A stretch of 16,509 nucleotides of DNA, taken from NCBI GenBank assembly GCA_036845225.1, contig DAIUEJ010000055.1, forward strand, positions 1 to 16,509, written 5' to 3'. A program made the translations under genes and the position numbers. Origin of the DNA: FEN-680 sp036845225 (GTDB lineage Bacteria; Actinomycetota; Geothermincolia; Fen-727; Anoxymicrobiaceae). The notes beneath the pieces were generated by a model. The model saw nothing but the letters and a program-made list of their open reading frames with translations, ran no database searches and was not told the DNA's origin. Positions 1-6,085 of the stretch are shown here, piece by piece; position 1 is the stretch's first letter, and each line of letters begins with the position of its first letter.

Positions 1-54
1 CGCGAGGGCGGCCGCACCGTGGGCGCCGGGCGAGTCATCAAGATCTACAAGTAG
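1..54 (+). CDS. tuf: Elongation factor Tu, C-terminal end (partial)
   Basis: The first 17 codons read REGGRTVGAGRVIKIYK and stop at TAG 52-54. This is the conserved C-terminal beta strand of EF-Tu domain 3 (family signature GRTVGAG followed by V-I-x-I). EF-Tu carries aminoacyl-tRNA to the ribosomal A site as a GTP complex. Only the tail is present, so the GTPase domain lies outside the window. The gene ends 43 bp before rpsJ with no intrinsic terminator between them. This matches the frequent fusS/tuf-rpsJ junction of the str and S10 operons and suggests read-through into rpsJ. Confidence 0.9.
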   Translation, partial: REGGRTVGAGRVIKIYK

Positions 55-97
55 GCTAGCGCACGCAGGGCAACTGCCCGGGCGGAGAGGAACCCGA

Positions 98-406
98 GTG
101 AGCAGAGAAAAGATCCGGATCAGGCTCAAGGCCTACGACCACGAGATCATAGACCAGTCCGCCAGGATGATCGTGGAGACGGCCAAGAAGACCGGCGCGG
201 GCATCTCGGGCCCTGTGCCGCTGCCGACCGAGAAGAACATCTACTGTGTGATCCGTTCGCCTCACGTGGACAAGGACTCGCGAGAGCACTTCGAGATACG
301 GACTCACAAGAGACTGATTGACATACTGGACCCCACACCGGCAACGGTCGACGCCCTGATGGGCATGGACCTGCCGGCCGGCGTGGACATCGAGATAAAA
401 CTCTAG
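98..406 (+). CDS. rpsJ: 30S ribosomal protein S10 (uS10)
   Basis: A 102-residue protein of normal length for S10, starting MSREKIRIRLKAYDHEI, which is the family's typical N-terminus. S10 is a 30S head protein and, in systems studied, also the NusE component of antitermination complexes. The extended loop region (about residues 45-65, with PTEKNIYCV and RSPHVDKDSREHFE) is intact. The start is GTG at 98, with GGAGAGG at 84-90 placed 7 nt upstream. It is first in the S10 block, following tuf by 43 bp. It is separated from rplC by an unusually long structured gap of 187 bp, while most other junctions in the window are near zero. Confidence 0.97.
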   Translation: MSREKIRIRLKAYDHEIIDQSARMIVETAKKTGAGISGPVPLPTEKNIYCVIRSPHVDKDSREHFEIRTHKRLIDILDPTPATVDALMGMDLPAGVDIEIKL

Positions 407-417
407 CGGGCGTGGCG

Positions 418-557
418 CACCGGCGTTGCATCGAGGACGACGCACCACCGGTGTGAAGGAAGAGGCCCTGAACGGGCCGTGTGGTCGGAATAAATTCCGC
501 CCCATGGGGCCAGAAGAATTGCACCGGGGTTGCGTCGTCCGCGATGCAGGCCCGGTG
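418..557 (+). promoter_or_regulatory. Structured RNA candidate between rpsJ and rplC: long stem with three internal hairpins
   Basis: Bases 428-444 and 531-547 are reverse complements at 16 of 17 positions (the only mismatch is A434/G541). The helix extends outward through 418-423 with 552-557 (six pairs) via short bulges. It extends inward through 445-454 with 521-529 by bulging A447 and T530. The total is about 35 bp. The enclosed segment 455-520 can form three small hairpins: 464-468/474-478, 486-490/495-499 and 500-502/507-509. The rplC Shine-Dalgarno (GGAGGG, 581-586) and start (594) lie just downstream and outside the stem. No T-run follows any hairpin, so it is not an intrinsic attenuator. 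Possible roles are a ribosomal-protein-binding leader, an RNase III processing site, or a relic of a palindromic mobile repeat. I do not recognise a known leader family in it. Confidence 0.6.
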
Positions 558-593
558 AGCTGAAGCAGATAGGCCTAGCCGGAGGGCAAAGGT

Positions 594-1247
594 ATGGAAA
601 AAACGATAATCGGCGAGAAGCTCGGTATGACGCAGTTGTTCAAGGGCGACCTGCTCGTACCGGTGACGGTCCTCAGGGTGGGGCCGTGCGTGGTGACGCA
701 ACTCAAGTCCAAGGACAAGGACGGCTACGAGGCCGTACAACTGGGATTCGGAGAGATACCACGCGAGAAGGTCGAGAAGAAGGTCAACATGCCCATGAAG
801 GGCCACTTCGACAAGGCCAGGGCCAATCCCCAGCGCGTCGTCGCCGAGGTCGGGCTCGACCCAAAGGAATACAAGCCTGGTCAGAAGCTGACGGTCCAGT
901 TCGAGGAAGGCGACCAGGCTGACGTCACGGGCATCAGCAAAGGCAAAGGATTCGCCGGGGTCATCAAGAGGCACGGCTTCTCCGGAGGGCCCGCGTCCCA
1001 CGGCTCGAGGTTACACCGGGCACCGGGATCCGTCGGCCAGTGTGCGACCCCTTCGAGGGTCTTCAAGGGAAAGAAGCTCCCCGGGCACATGGGCCGCGAG
1101 AAGGTCACTGCCCTGAACCTGAAAGTCATCGAGGTCGACAGGGAGAAGGGCCTGATGATGGTGAAGGGCTCCGTCCCAGGGCCGCGCGGCACCATAGTGC
1201 TGGTGCGCGAGTCGGTCAAGGTCAGAGCCGGAAAAGGCAAGCGGTGA
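594..1247 (+). CDS. rplC: 50S ribosomal protein L3 (uL3)
   Basis: A 217-residue L3, starting MEKTIIGEKLGMTQLF, the typical N-terminus. L3 is an early 50S assembly protein whose extended loop reaches towards the peptidyl transferase centre. The conserved loop with RHGFSGGPASHGS and the following GSVGQ, TPSRVFKGKKLPGHMG region is intact, and the C-terminus keeps the VKGSVPGPRG motif. The start is ATG 594 with GGAGGG at 581-586. Its stop overlaps the rplD start (TGATG, 1245-1249), implying translational coupling. It is preceded by the structured gap at 418-557, so any control by that RNA would act on rplC and the genes coupled to it. Confidence 0.97.
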   Translation: MEKTIIGEKLGMTQLFKGDLLVPVTVLRVGPCVVTQLKSKDKDGYEAVQLGFGEIPREKVEKKVNMPMKGHFDKARANPQRVVAEVGLDPKEYKPGQKLTVQFEEGDQADVTGISKGKGFAGVIKRHGFSGGPASHGSRLHRAPGSVGQCATPSRVFKGKKLPGHMGREKVTALNLKVIEVDREKGLMMVKGSVPGPRGTIVLVRESVKVRAGKGKR

Positions 1248-1888
1248 TGGAAGTGAAGGTTCCGCTCAAAGACACGGACGGAAAGAAAGTCGGAGAGGTC
1301 GAGCTGTCCGAGGCTCTCTTCGGGGTCGTGCCGAACGAGAACGCGGTGCACATGGTGGTGCGGATGCAGCGCGCCGTGGCAAGGGCGGGCACCGCTTCCA
1401 CCAAGAGGCGCGGAGAGGTCCGCGGCGGTGGCGCCAAGCCCTGGCGGCAGAAAGGCACCGGAAGGGCGCGCGCCGGGAGCAGCCGCTCGCCGATATGGCG
1501 GGGTGGCGGCGTCGTCTTCGGGCCGCACCCGAGAGACTATTCTTTCAGGGTGAACAAGAAGGTGCGAAAGCTCGCGTTCTGTTCCGTGCTCTCGGAAGCC
1601 GCGGGCTCCGAGCGCGTTACGGTTCTGGACGACTTCGCGCTGGAGACGCCGTCGACCAGGACGGCTGTCGCGATACTGGACAAGCTCGAGGTGCCGGGGA
1701 AGATCATGTTCGTGGTCGGCGACGACGACCTGAACGTGGAGAAGTCGTTCCGGAACCTGGTCAACATCGAGACTTTCCTGCCCGAAGAGTTGAACACTTA
1801 CGACATTTTGAGGTTCGACAGCCTCCTCTTCCTGAAAGGGGCTCTCGAGACGCTGCAAGGAGACGGTGGCGATGAAGGATCCGCATGA
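1247..1888 (+). CDS. rplD: 50S ribosomal protein L4 (uL4)
   Basis: A 213-residue protein beginning MEVKVPLKDTDGKK. The basic internal loop (about residues 43-95, containing TKRRGEVRGGG, KPWRQKGTGRARAG and SPIWRGGG) is the L4 tunnel extension that lines the exit tunnel. In E. coli L4 also represses the S10 operon by binding its leader. That makes L4 a natural candidate ligand for the structured RNA upstream of rplC, although this is inference only. The frame is open further upstream, but that part lies inside rplC. ATG 1247, overlapping the rplC stop, gives the family N-terminus. An in-frame GTG at 1244 is a possible alternative. Confidence 0.96.
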   Translation: MEVKVPLKDTDGKKVGEVELSEALFGVVPNENAVHMVVRMQRAVARAGTASTKRRGEVRGGGAKPWRQKGTGRARAGSSRSPIWRGGGVVFGPHPRDYSFRVNKKVRKLAFCSVLSEAAGSERVTVLDDFALETPSTRTAVAILDKLEVPGKIMFVVGDDDLNVEKSFRNLVNIETFLPEELNTYDILRFDSLLFLKGALETLQGDGGDEGSA

Positions 1889-2159
1889 TGTGGTCCTGTA
1901 CCCGATAATAAGCGAGAAGAGCTACGCCGCGATCGATATGCGGCGGTACACCTTCATGGTCGACCCTCGGTGCAACAAGTCCGAGATCAAGGACGCTGTT
2001 GAGACGATCTTCGATGTCAAGGTCACCAGCGTGAACACGCTGCGCACCAAGGGGAAGCCCAGGAGGCGCGGCATGACCGTAGGCCGCACGTCGACGGGCA
2101 AGAAGGCGATCGTGACCCTGGCCGAGGGTCAGAAGATAGAGTTTTTCGAGAGCCGATAG
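1872..2159 (+). CDS. rplW: 50S ribosomal protein L23 (uL23)
   Basis: A 95-residue protein starting MKDPHDVVLYPIISEKS, the usual bacterial L23 opening, with the long loop NTLRTKGKPRRRG that reaches into the exit tunnel. L23 sits at the tunnel exit, where trigger factor and SRP dock in studied bacteria. ATG 1872 is preferred over GTG 1866 because the AAGGAG ending near 1862 lies 9 nt before the ATG and only 3 nt before the GTG. The gene overlaps the end of rplD by 17 nt, so its translation is probably coupled to L4. It is followed by rplB after 12 bp. Confidence 0.95.
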   Translation: MKDPHDVVLYPIISEKSYAAIDMRRYTFMVDPRCNKSEIKDAVETIFDVKVTSVNTLRTKGKPRRRGMTVGRTSTGKKAIVTLAEGQKIEFFESR

Positions 2160-2171
2160 GCGGGGGAGACA

Positions 2172-3002
2172 ATGGGCGTCAAAAAATACAAGCCAACGTC
2201 ACCGGGCAGAAGGTTCGCCACGGTATCGGACTTCGCGGAGATCACCCGCGACGCGCCGGAGAAGTCACTCACGTCCCCGCTCACCAAGACCGGCGGGCGG
2301 AACTCCTACGGGCATAAGACGTCCAGGCACAGGGGTGGTGGAGCGAAGAGGCTCTACCGCCATATCGACTTCAAGCGCGACAAGGACGGCTTGCCCGCGA
2401 AGGTCGCTCACATCGAGTACGACCCCAACAGGTCGGCGCGGATCGCGCTGCTGCACTACCGGGACGGCGAGAAGAGGTACATCCTCTGCCCGGCGGACCT
2501 GTCGGTAGGTGACATAGTGGAGTCGGGCCCCGTGGTCGACGTGAAGGCAGGGAACGCGATGCCGCTCGGGACCATACCGCTCGGCACCATGGTGCACGCG
2601 GTCGAGCTCAAGCCCGGCCAGGGCGCCAGCATAGTACGCTCGGCTGGAACGTCCGGCCAGATAATGGCCCGCGAGGGCGGGTTCGTCCACCTCAGGCTGC
2701 CGTCGGGAGAAGTGCGAAAGATCCATACCGACTGTCGGGCGACGGTCGGAGTGGTCGGGAACGCCGAGCACGAGCTGATCCGCATCGGCAAGGCCGGGGC
2801 CTCCAGGCACCGCGGCATCAGGCCGCAGACCAGAGGCGCGGCGATGAACCCTGTCGACCACCCGCATGGGGGCGGCGAGGGCAAGTCGAAGTGCGGCCGT
2901 CACCCGGTGACGCCTTGGGGCAAGCCGACCCTCGGCTATCGTACCAGGAACAAGAAGAAGCACTCGGGCCAGTACATAGTCCGGACCAAGAGGCAGAAGT
3001 GA
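2172..3002 (+). CDS. rplB: 50S ribosomal protein L2 (uL2)
   Basis: A 276-residue L2 of normal length. It begins MGVKKYKPTSPGRRF and contains SYGHKTSRHRGGGAKRLYR (about 45-63), the OB/SH3 RNA-binding core, and the very conserved MNPVDHPHGGGEG (225-237). His230 aligns with E. coli His229, the residue near the peptidyl transferase centre that has been studied for catalysis. L2 bridges the subunits and is one of the most conserved 50S proteins. ATG 2172 has a close purine-rich site (GGGGGAG, 2162-2168). Nothing unusual is seen in length or motifs. Confidence 0.98.
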   Translation: MGVKKYKPTSPGRRFATVSDFAEITRDAPEKSLTSPLTKTGGRNSYGHKTSRHRGGGAKRLYRHIDFKRDKDGLPAKVAHIEYDPNRSARIALLHYRDGEKRYILCPADLSVGDIVESGPVVDVKAGNAMPLGTIPLGTMVHAVELKPGQGASIVRSAGTSGQIMAREGGFVHLRLPSGEVRKIHTDCRATVGVVGNAEHELIRIGKAGASRHRGIRPQTRGAAMNPVDHPHGGGEGKSKCGRHPVTPWGKPTLGYRTRNKKKHSGQYIVRTKRQK

Positions 3003-3033
3003 CAGTAGTGTCGAGCGAGCACGGGAGGGCGAG

Positions 3034-3324
3034 TTGTCCCGTTCACTGAAGAAGGGTCCCTACGCGGACGAGAAACTGCTGGCGCGGATCATCGACATGA
3101 ACCGGCGCAACGAGAAAGCGGTGCTCAAGACGTGGTCGAGGCGCTCCACCATCTTCCCCGAGATGGTCGGGCACACCATCGCCGTGCACGACGGCAAGAA
3201 GCACGTGCCCGTGTACATCACGGAGAGTATGGTGGGGCACAAGCTGGGAGAGTTCGCACCGTCCCGCACCTTCAGGGGACACGGGGGAAAGCTGGCTAAG
3301 GAAAAGCGGGTCCGGGTCCATTAG
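3034..3324 (+). CDS. rpsS: 30S ribosomal protein S19 (uS19)
   Basis: A 96-residue protein with the classic N-terminus (M)SRSLKKGPYADEKLL and the core GHTIAVHDGKKHVPVYI and MVGHKLGEFAPSRTFRGH. S19 is a 30S head protein that contacts S13 and the A-site finger bridge. The start is TTG 3034, preceded by GGGAGG (3023-3028). No ATG in this frame would preserve the invariant SRSLKKGP start, so the TTG assignment is secure. It is 31 bp after rplB and 15 bp before rplV. Confidence 0.96.
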   Translation: MSRSLKKGPYADEKLLARIIDMNRRNEKAVLKTWSRRSTIFPEMVGHTIAVHDGKKHVPVYITESMVGHKLGEFAPSRTFRGHGGKLAKEKRVRVH

Positions 3325-3339
3325 GCGGAAGGACGAACG

Positions 3340-4038
3340 GTGGAGACCAAGGCAAGCTCAAAATACATAAGGATCAGCGCGAGGAAGGCCCGGCTGGTGG
3401 TGGACACCATACGCGGGAAAGACCTCGCCGCCGCCCAGCAGATTCTGGATTTCTCGGACAGGGCGGCAGCACGGGTGGTCGGCAAGGTGCTCCGCGCCGC
3501 GGCGGCAAACGCCGAGAACAACAACGGCCTGACCCCCGATAACCTTTTCGTGTCCAGGGCGTATGTTGACGAGGGCCCCACGCTGAAGCGTTTCAGGCCG
3601 CGGGCCATGGGCAGGGCCACGCGTATCAACAAGCGCACCTGTCACATAACCGTGGTGCTGGACGAGAGAGAGCTGGAGAAGGTCGCGCCTAAGCGGGGCC
3701 GTCTGCGGAAGGCCGTCACCGGCAGGGGCAAAGCGGCGACCGCCAGGGGAAAGGCCGAGGAGAAGGAAAAGGCGGAAGCTGCCGAGGAGCAGGAGAAGCC
3801 GGAGGAGAAGGCCGAGGCCGCGACCGCGAAGCCCAAGGCCGCAAAGGCGAAGAAGCCGGCCGCCAAGGCCCCCGCGAAAAAGGCCGCTGCGAAGAAGGCA
3901 CCGGCCGCCAAGGCTGCGAAGGCTGCGAAGCCTGAGGCCGCCAAGAAAGAGAAGCCCGCCGAGCCCAAAAAGAAAGCTGAGCCCGCCTCTCCGAAAGACA
4001 AGGAAAAGCCGCCGGCAAAAGAAAAAAGCGAGGATTGA
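3340..4038 (+). CDS. rplV: 50S ribosomal protein L22 (uL22) with long basic C-terminal tail
   Basis: Residues 1-113 are a normal L22. They include KYIRISARKARLVVDTIRG near the N-terminus, the beta-hairpin with DEGPTLKRFRPRAMGRA that lines the exit tunnel, and the closing ITVVLDE strand. Bacterial L22 usually ends about there. Here the frame continues without interruption to residue 232. The extension is low in complexity and rich in Ala, Lys, Glu and Pro (motifs such as KAAKAKK, AKKAAAKK and PKKKAEP). By my count it has about 38 basic and 19 acidic residues, so a net charge near +19. It resembles the tails of histone H1-like and other Lys/Ala/Pro-rich bacterial proteins and is probably disordered. 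GTG 3340 is the start that gives the family N-terminus. rpsC follows after 1 nt. Confidence 0.96.
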   Translation: METKASSKYIRISARKARLVVDTIRGKDLAAAQQILDFSDRAAARVVGKVLRAAAANAENNNGLTPDNLFVSRAYVDEGPTLKRFRPRAMGRATRINKRTCHITVVLDERELEKVAPKRGRLRKAVTGRGKAATARGKAEEKEKAEAAEEQEKPEEKAEAATAKPKAAKAKKPAAKAPAKKAAAKKAPAAKAAKAAKPEAAKKEKPAEPKKKAEPASPKDKEKPPAKEKSED

Positions 4039-4039
4039 C

Positions 4040-4951
4040 GTGGGGCAGAAAGTTCACCCTTACGGCTTCCGGCTGGGAGTCATCAACAACTGGAAATCCC
4101 GGTGGATAGCCGACAAGGAGTACCCTGAGCTGGTTCAGGAGGACATCAAGATACGCAACTACCTCAGGCGGCGGCTCGCCAACGCCGCGGTCTCGAAGAT
4201 CGAGATCGAGCGGAAGGCGAAAGAACTGTCGGTGGACGTCCATACGGCCAGGCCCGGTATCGTCATCGGCCGCAAGGGGAGCGAGGTCGACAAGATACGC
4301 GACGACCTCATGCAGATGGTCGGGCATGACGTGCAGATAAACATAATCGAGGTGCCGGTTCCGGACCTGGACGCCGCGCTCGTCGCGCGCAACATCGCCG
4401 AGCAGATCTCGGGCCGCGTGTCTTTCAGGCGCGCCATGAAGAAAGCGGTCGGCAACACCATGCGCCTCGGTGCCCTGGGCATCAAGGTCCAGTGCAGCGG
4501 CAGGCTCGGCGGGGCGGAGATGGCCCGCAGGGAATGGTACCGCGAGGGAAGGGTCCCGCTTCACACCTTGAGGGCGGACATAGACTACGGCTTCGTCGAA
4601 GCCCGGACCACGTTCGGCCGCATCGGCGTGAAGGTCTGGATATACAAGGGAGACGTGACCGGCAAGCGTGAGGATGAGCGCGCGATGCCGGCATCCCTAG
4701 GGTCGGCACGCTCATCGCGCCAGCGACCGCCGCGGCCTGAGAAAGCGATGGCCGCCAAGCCCGCCGCCGTAGCCGCGCCCGTGGCGCCGCCCGAGGCCGA
4801 GGCGCCTGCTGAAGAGCCGGTCGAGGCCGCTACCCCGGTTGAAGAGCCGGTCGAGGCCGCTACACCGGTTGAAGAGCCGGTCGAGGTCGGGGCGCCCGAG
4901 AGCGCCGAGGTAGTCGAGACGGTCGCTCCGGAAGAGGAGGCCAGCGAATAA
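4040..4951 (+). CDS. rpsC: 30S ribosomal protein S3 (uS3) with acidic repeat-containing C-terminal tail
   Basis: Residues 1-210 form a standard S3. They comprise MGQKVHPYGFRLGV, a KH domain with the GRKG loop at 77-80, and the C-terminal domain ending GRIGVKVWIYKGD. S3 lines the mRNA entry channel of the 30S subunit. After a basic linker (about 209-240, with SSRQRPPRP), residues 241-303 form an acidic Pro/Ala/Glu/Val tail. This tail contains the decapeptide EEPVEAATPV twice and a third partial copy EEPVEVGAP, encoded by a 30-bp tandem repeat. Acidic or Ala/Glu-rich S3 tails occur in some bacteria, so the tail itself is plausible. The start is GTG 4040, one base after the rplV stop. The stop TAA overlaps the rplP start (TAATG). 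Confidence 0.96.
   Translation: MGQKVHPYGFRLGVINNWKSRWIADKEYPELVQEDIKIRNYLRRRLANAAVSKIEIERKAKELSVDVHTARPGIVIGRKGSEVDKIRDDLMQMVGHDVQINIIEVPVPDLDAALVARNIAEQISGRVSFRRAMKKAVGNTMRLGALGIKVQCSGRLGGAEMARREWYREGRVPLHTLRADIDYGFVEARTTFGRIGVKVWIYKGDVTGKREDERAMPASLGSARSSRQRPPRPEKAMAAKPAAVAAPVAPPEAEAPAEEPVEAATPVEEPVEAATPVEEPVEVGAPESAEVVETVAPEEEASE
4811..4886 (+). repeat. 30-bp in-frame tandem repeat in the rpsC tail
   Basis: Two full 30-bp units (4811-4840 and 4841-4870) differ at one base: a C in the first unit is an A in the second, in the TACCCC / TACACC segment. A third partial copy at 4871-4886 matches the first 16 bases. The unit length is a multiple of three, so copy-number change by slippage would keep the reading frame and lengthen or shorten the EEPVEAATPV peptide. 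The near-identity at the DNA level, including third positions, suggests recent duplication. Confidence 0.93.
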
Positions 4952-5361
4952 TGCTCCAGCCAAAGAGGCCTCCGCACAGGAAAGTGCACCGGGGCCGCCT
5001 TAAGGGAAAGGCCAAGGGCGGGACCCGCGTCAACTTCGGGGATTACGGGCTGCAGGCGCTCGAGCCTGCCTGGATAACCGCCCGACAGATTGAAGCCGCG
5101 CGTGTCGCGATGACCCGCTATATCAAGAGGAGCGGCAAGGTCTGGATAAACATCTTCCCCTACAAGCCGGTTTCGAAGAAGCCCGCGGAGACCAGGATGG
5201 GAAGCGGCAAGGGCAACCCTGAGTACTGGGTCGTCCCCGTCAAGCCCGGGAAGGTCATGTTCGAGCTTGCCGGCGTAAGCGAGCCGGTGGCCCGCGAAGC
5301 AATAAGGCTCGCGGCGCACAAGCTCCCGATCAAGTGCCGGTTCGTTAAGAGGGAAGACTGA
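4951..5361 (+). CDS. rplP: 50S ribosomal protein L16 (uL16)
   Basis: A 136-residue protein of normal length that starts MLQPKRPPHRKVHRGR, the usual L16 N-terminus. It keeps the basic residues that reach the tRNA acceptor arm and the loop ETRMGSGKGNPEYWV (about 80-95), which is near the A and P sites. The C-terminal RLAAHKLPIKCRFV segment is conserved. L16 joins late in 50S assembly and helps position A-site tRNA. ATG 4951 shares its A with the rpsC stop codon (TAATG, 4949-4953), a re-initiation type junction. Confidence 0.97.
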   Translation: MLQPKRPPHRKVHRGRLKGKAKGGTRVNFGDYGLQALEPAWITARQIEAARVAMTRYIKRSGKVWINIFPYKPVSKKPAETRMGSGKGNPEYWVVPVKPGKVMFELAGVSEPVAREAIRLAAHKLPIKCRFVKRED

Positions 5362-5385
5362 CCACGCTTCAGTGGGGGTTACAGA

Positions 5386-5775
5386 ATGATACAGGCAAAC
5401 GAGCTCAGAGTACTGGACCAGGAAGGTCTTCAGGATAAGCTGCGCGAGCTGAAGGAGACGCTCTTCAACCTGCGGTTCCAGCACGCCACCGGGCAGCTGG
5501 ACAACCCCATGAAGATCAAGGAGACGCGCAGGGACATCGCCCGCGTCTGCACTGTTATGACGGAGCGGGAGTTCTCGATCCACCTCGAGGCGTTCGAGGA
5601 GGCCCTGGCCGCCCCGCCGCGCGAGGAGATCGAGGAGCCCGAGGAAATGGTGGAGATGGAGATCGAGGCGGAGATCGAACAGGACGCCGAGGAGCTGGCC
5701 GAAGAGGAAGAGATGGTCGAAGAGACCGAGGAACAGCTCGAGGAAGAAGTCGAAGACGAGCTCAAGGACCTATAG
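5386..5775 (+). CDS. rpmC: 50S ribosomal protein L29 (uL29) with long acidic C-terminal tail
   Basis: Residues 1-66 form the L29 helical hairpin: MIQANELRVLDQEGLQDKL, then LKETLFNLRFQHATGQLDNP and IKETRRDIARV. L29 is normally 60-70 residues long and sits beside L23 at the exit of the 50S tunnel. Here the frame runs on to 129 residues. Residues 70-129 contain about 31 Glu/Asp and only 2 basic residues, interspersed with Val, Met, Leu and Ile, so the segment could be helical or coiled-coil. The net charge of the tail is near -29. ATG 5386 follows a G-run (5374-5378). Nothing suggests a frameshift, because the next gene begins 10 bp after the stop. Confidence 0.95.
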   Translation: MIQANELRVLDQEGLQDKLRELKETLFNLRFQHATGQLDNPMKIKETRRDIARVCTVMTEREFSIHLEAFEEALAAPPREEIEEPEEMVEMEIEAEIEQDAEELAEEEEMVEETEEQLEEEVEDELKDL

Positions 5776-5785
5776 GCGGGAAGAC

Positions 5786-6043
5786 ATGGCTAAAAGGCCG
5801 TCGCGCAAAGTAAGAACAGGCAAAGTGGTTTCGGACTCCATGGACAAGACCATCGTGGTCGCGGTGGAGTCGATGGTCAGGCATCCGCTGTACGGAAAGA
5901 CCATCAAACGCACCACCAAGCTGTACGCGCACGATGAGGAGAACCAGTGCGGGGTCGGTGACGTCGTCCAGGTGATGGAGACGCGGCCGGTCTCGAAGCA
6001 GAAGAGGTGGCGACTGGTGTCCGTCATCGAGAAAGCCCGTTAA
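5786..6043 (+). CDS. rpsQ: 30S ribosomal protein S17 (uS17)
   Basis: An 85-residue protein with the S17 OB-fold signature: GKVVSDSMDKTIVVAVE near the N-terminus, RHPLYGKTIKRTTKLYAHDE in the middle, and GDVVQVMETRPVSKQKRWRLV near the end. S17 is a primary 16S rRNA binder in the 30S body. The start is ATG 5786 with a GGCGGGAAG purine-rich site just upstream. It closes the S10 block and is followed by a 42-bp gap, longer than most junctions here, before rplN. Confidence 0.97.
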   Translation: MAKRPSRKVRTGKVVSDSMDKTIVVAVESMVRHPLYGKTIKRTTKLYAHDEENQCGVGDVVQVMETRPVSKQKRWRLVSVIEKAR

Positions 6044-6085
6044 TAGCGGGCCACATCTGAAGTTTGAGATGCCGGGAGAGGCGAG

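Noticed and set aside
68..79. GGGC-AACT-GCCC hairpin between tuf and rpsJ as a terminator
   Set aside because: The stem is 4 bp and no T-run follows, and the rpsJ binding site is directly downstream. It is not a credible terminator.
479..493. Tiny upstream frame GTG-TGG-TCG-GAA-TAA in the rpsJ-rplC leader, preceded by a purine-rich stretch
   Set aside because: It is only four codons with a distant binding site, and is easily produced by chance. Without conservation data it cannot be called a leader peptide.
147..1001. Minus-strand open frame of about 284 codons over rpsJ, the gap and rplC
   Set aside because: It covers two conserved genes on the other strand and has biased Arg/Pro/Ser composition. 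The structured gap inside it shows non-coding pairing, so no independent gene is supported.
3679..4035. Lys/Ala-rich segment after L22 as a separate histone-like gene or a frameshift product
   Set aside because: The frame is continuous with L22 and has no internal stop or convincing internal start. The next gene begins one base after its stop, so a tail of L22 is the simplest reading.
4811..4886. Tandem repeats as a CRISPR array
   Set aside because: The units are directly adjacent without spacers and sit in frame within rpsC, so they are coding repeats.
5430..5765. Ser-rich minus-strand frame opposite rpmC
   Set aside because: The Ser runs are the mirror image of the GAG/GAA-rich acidic tail of L29, so it is a compositional shadow.
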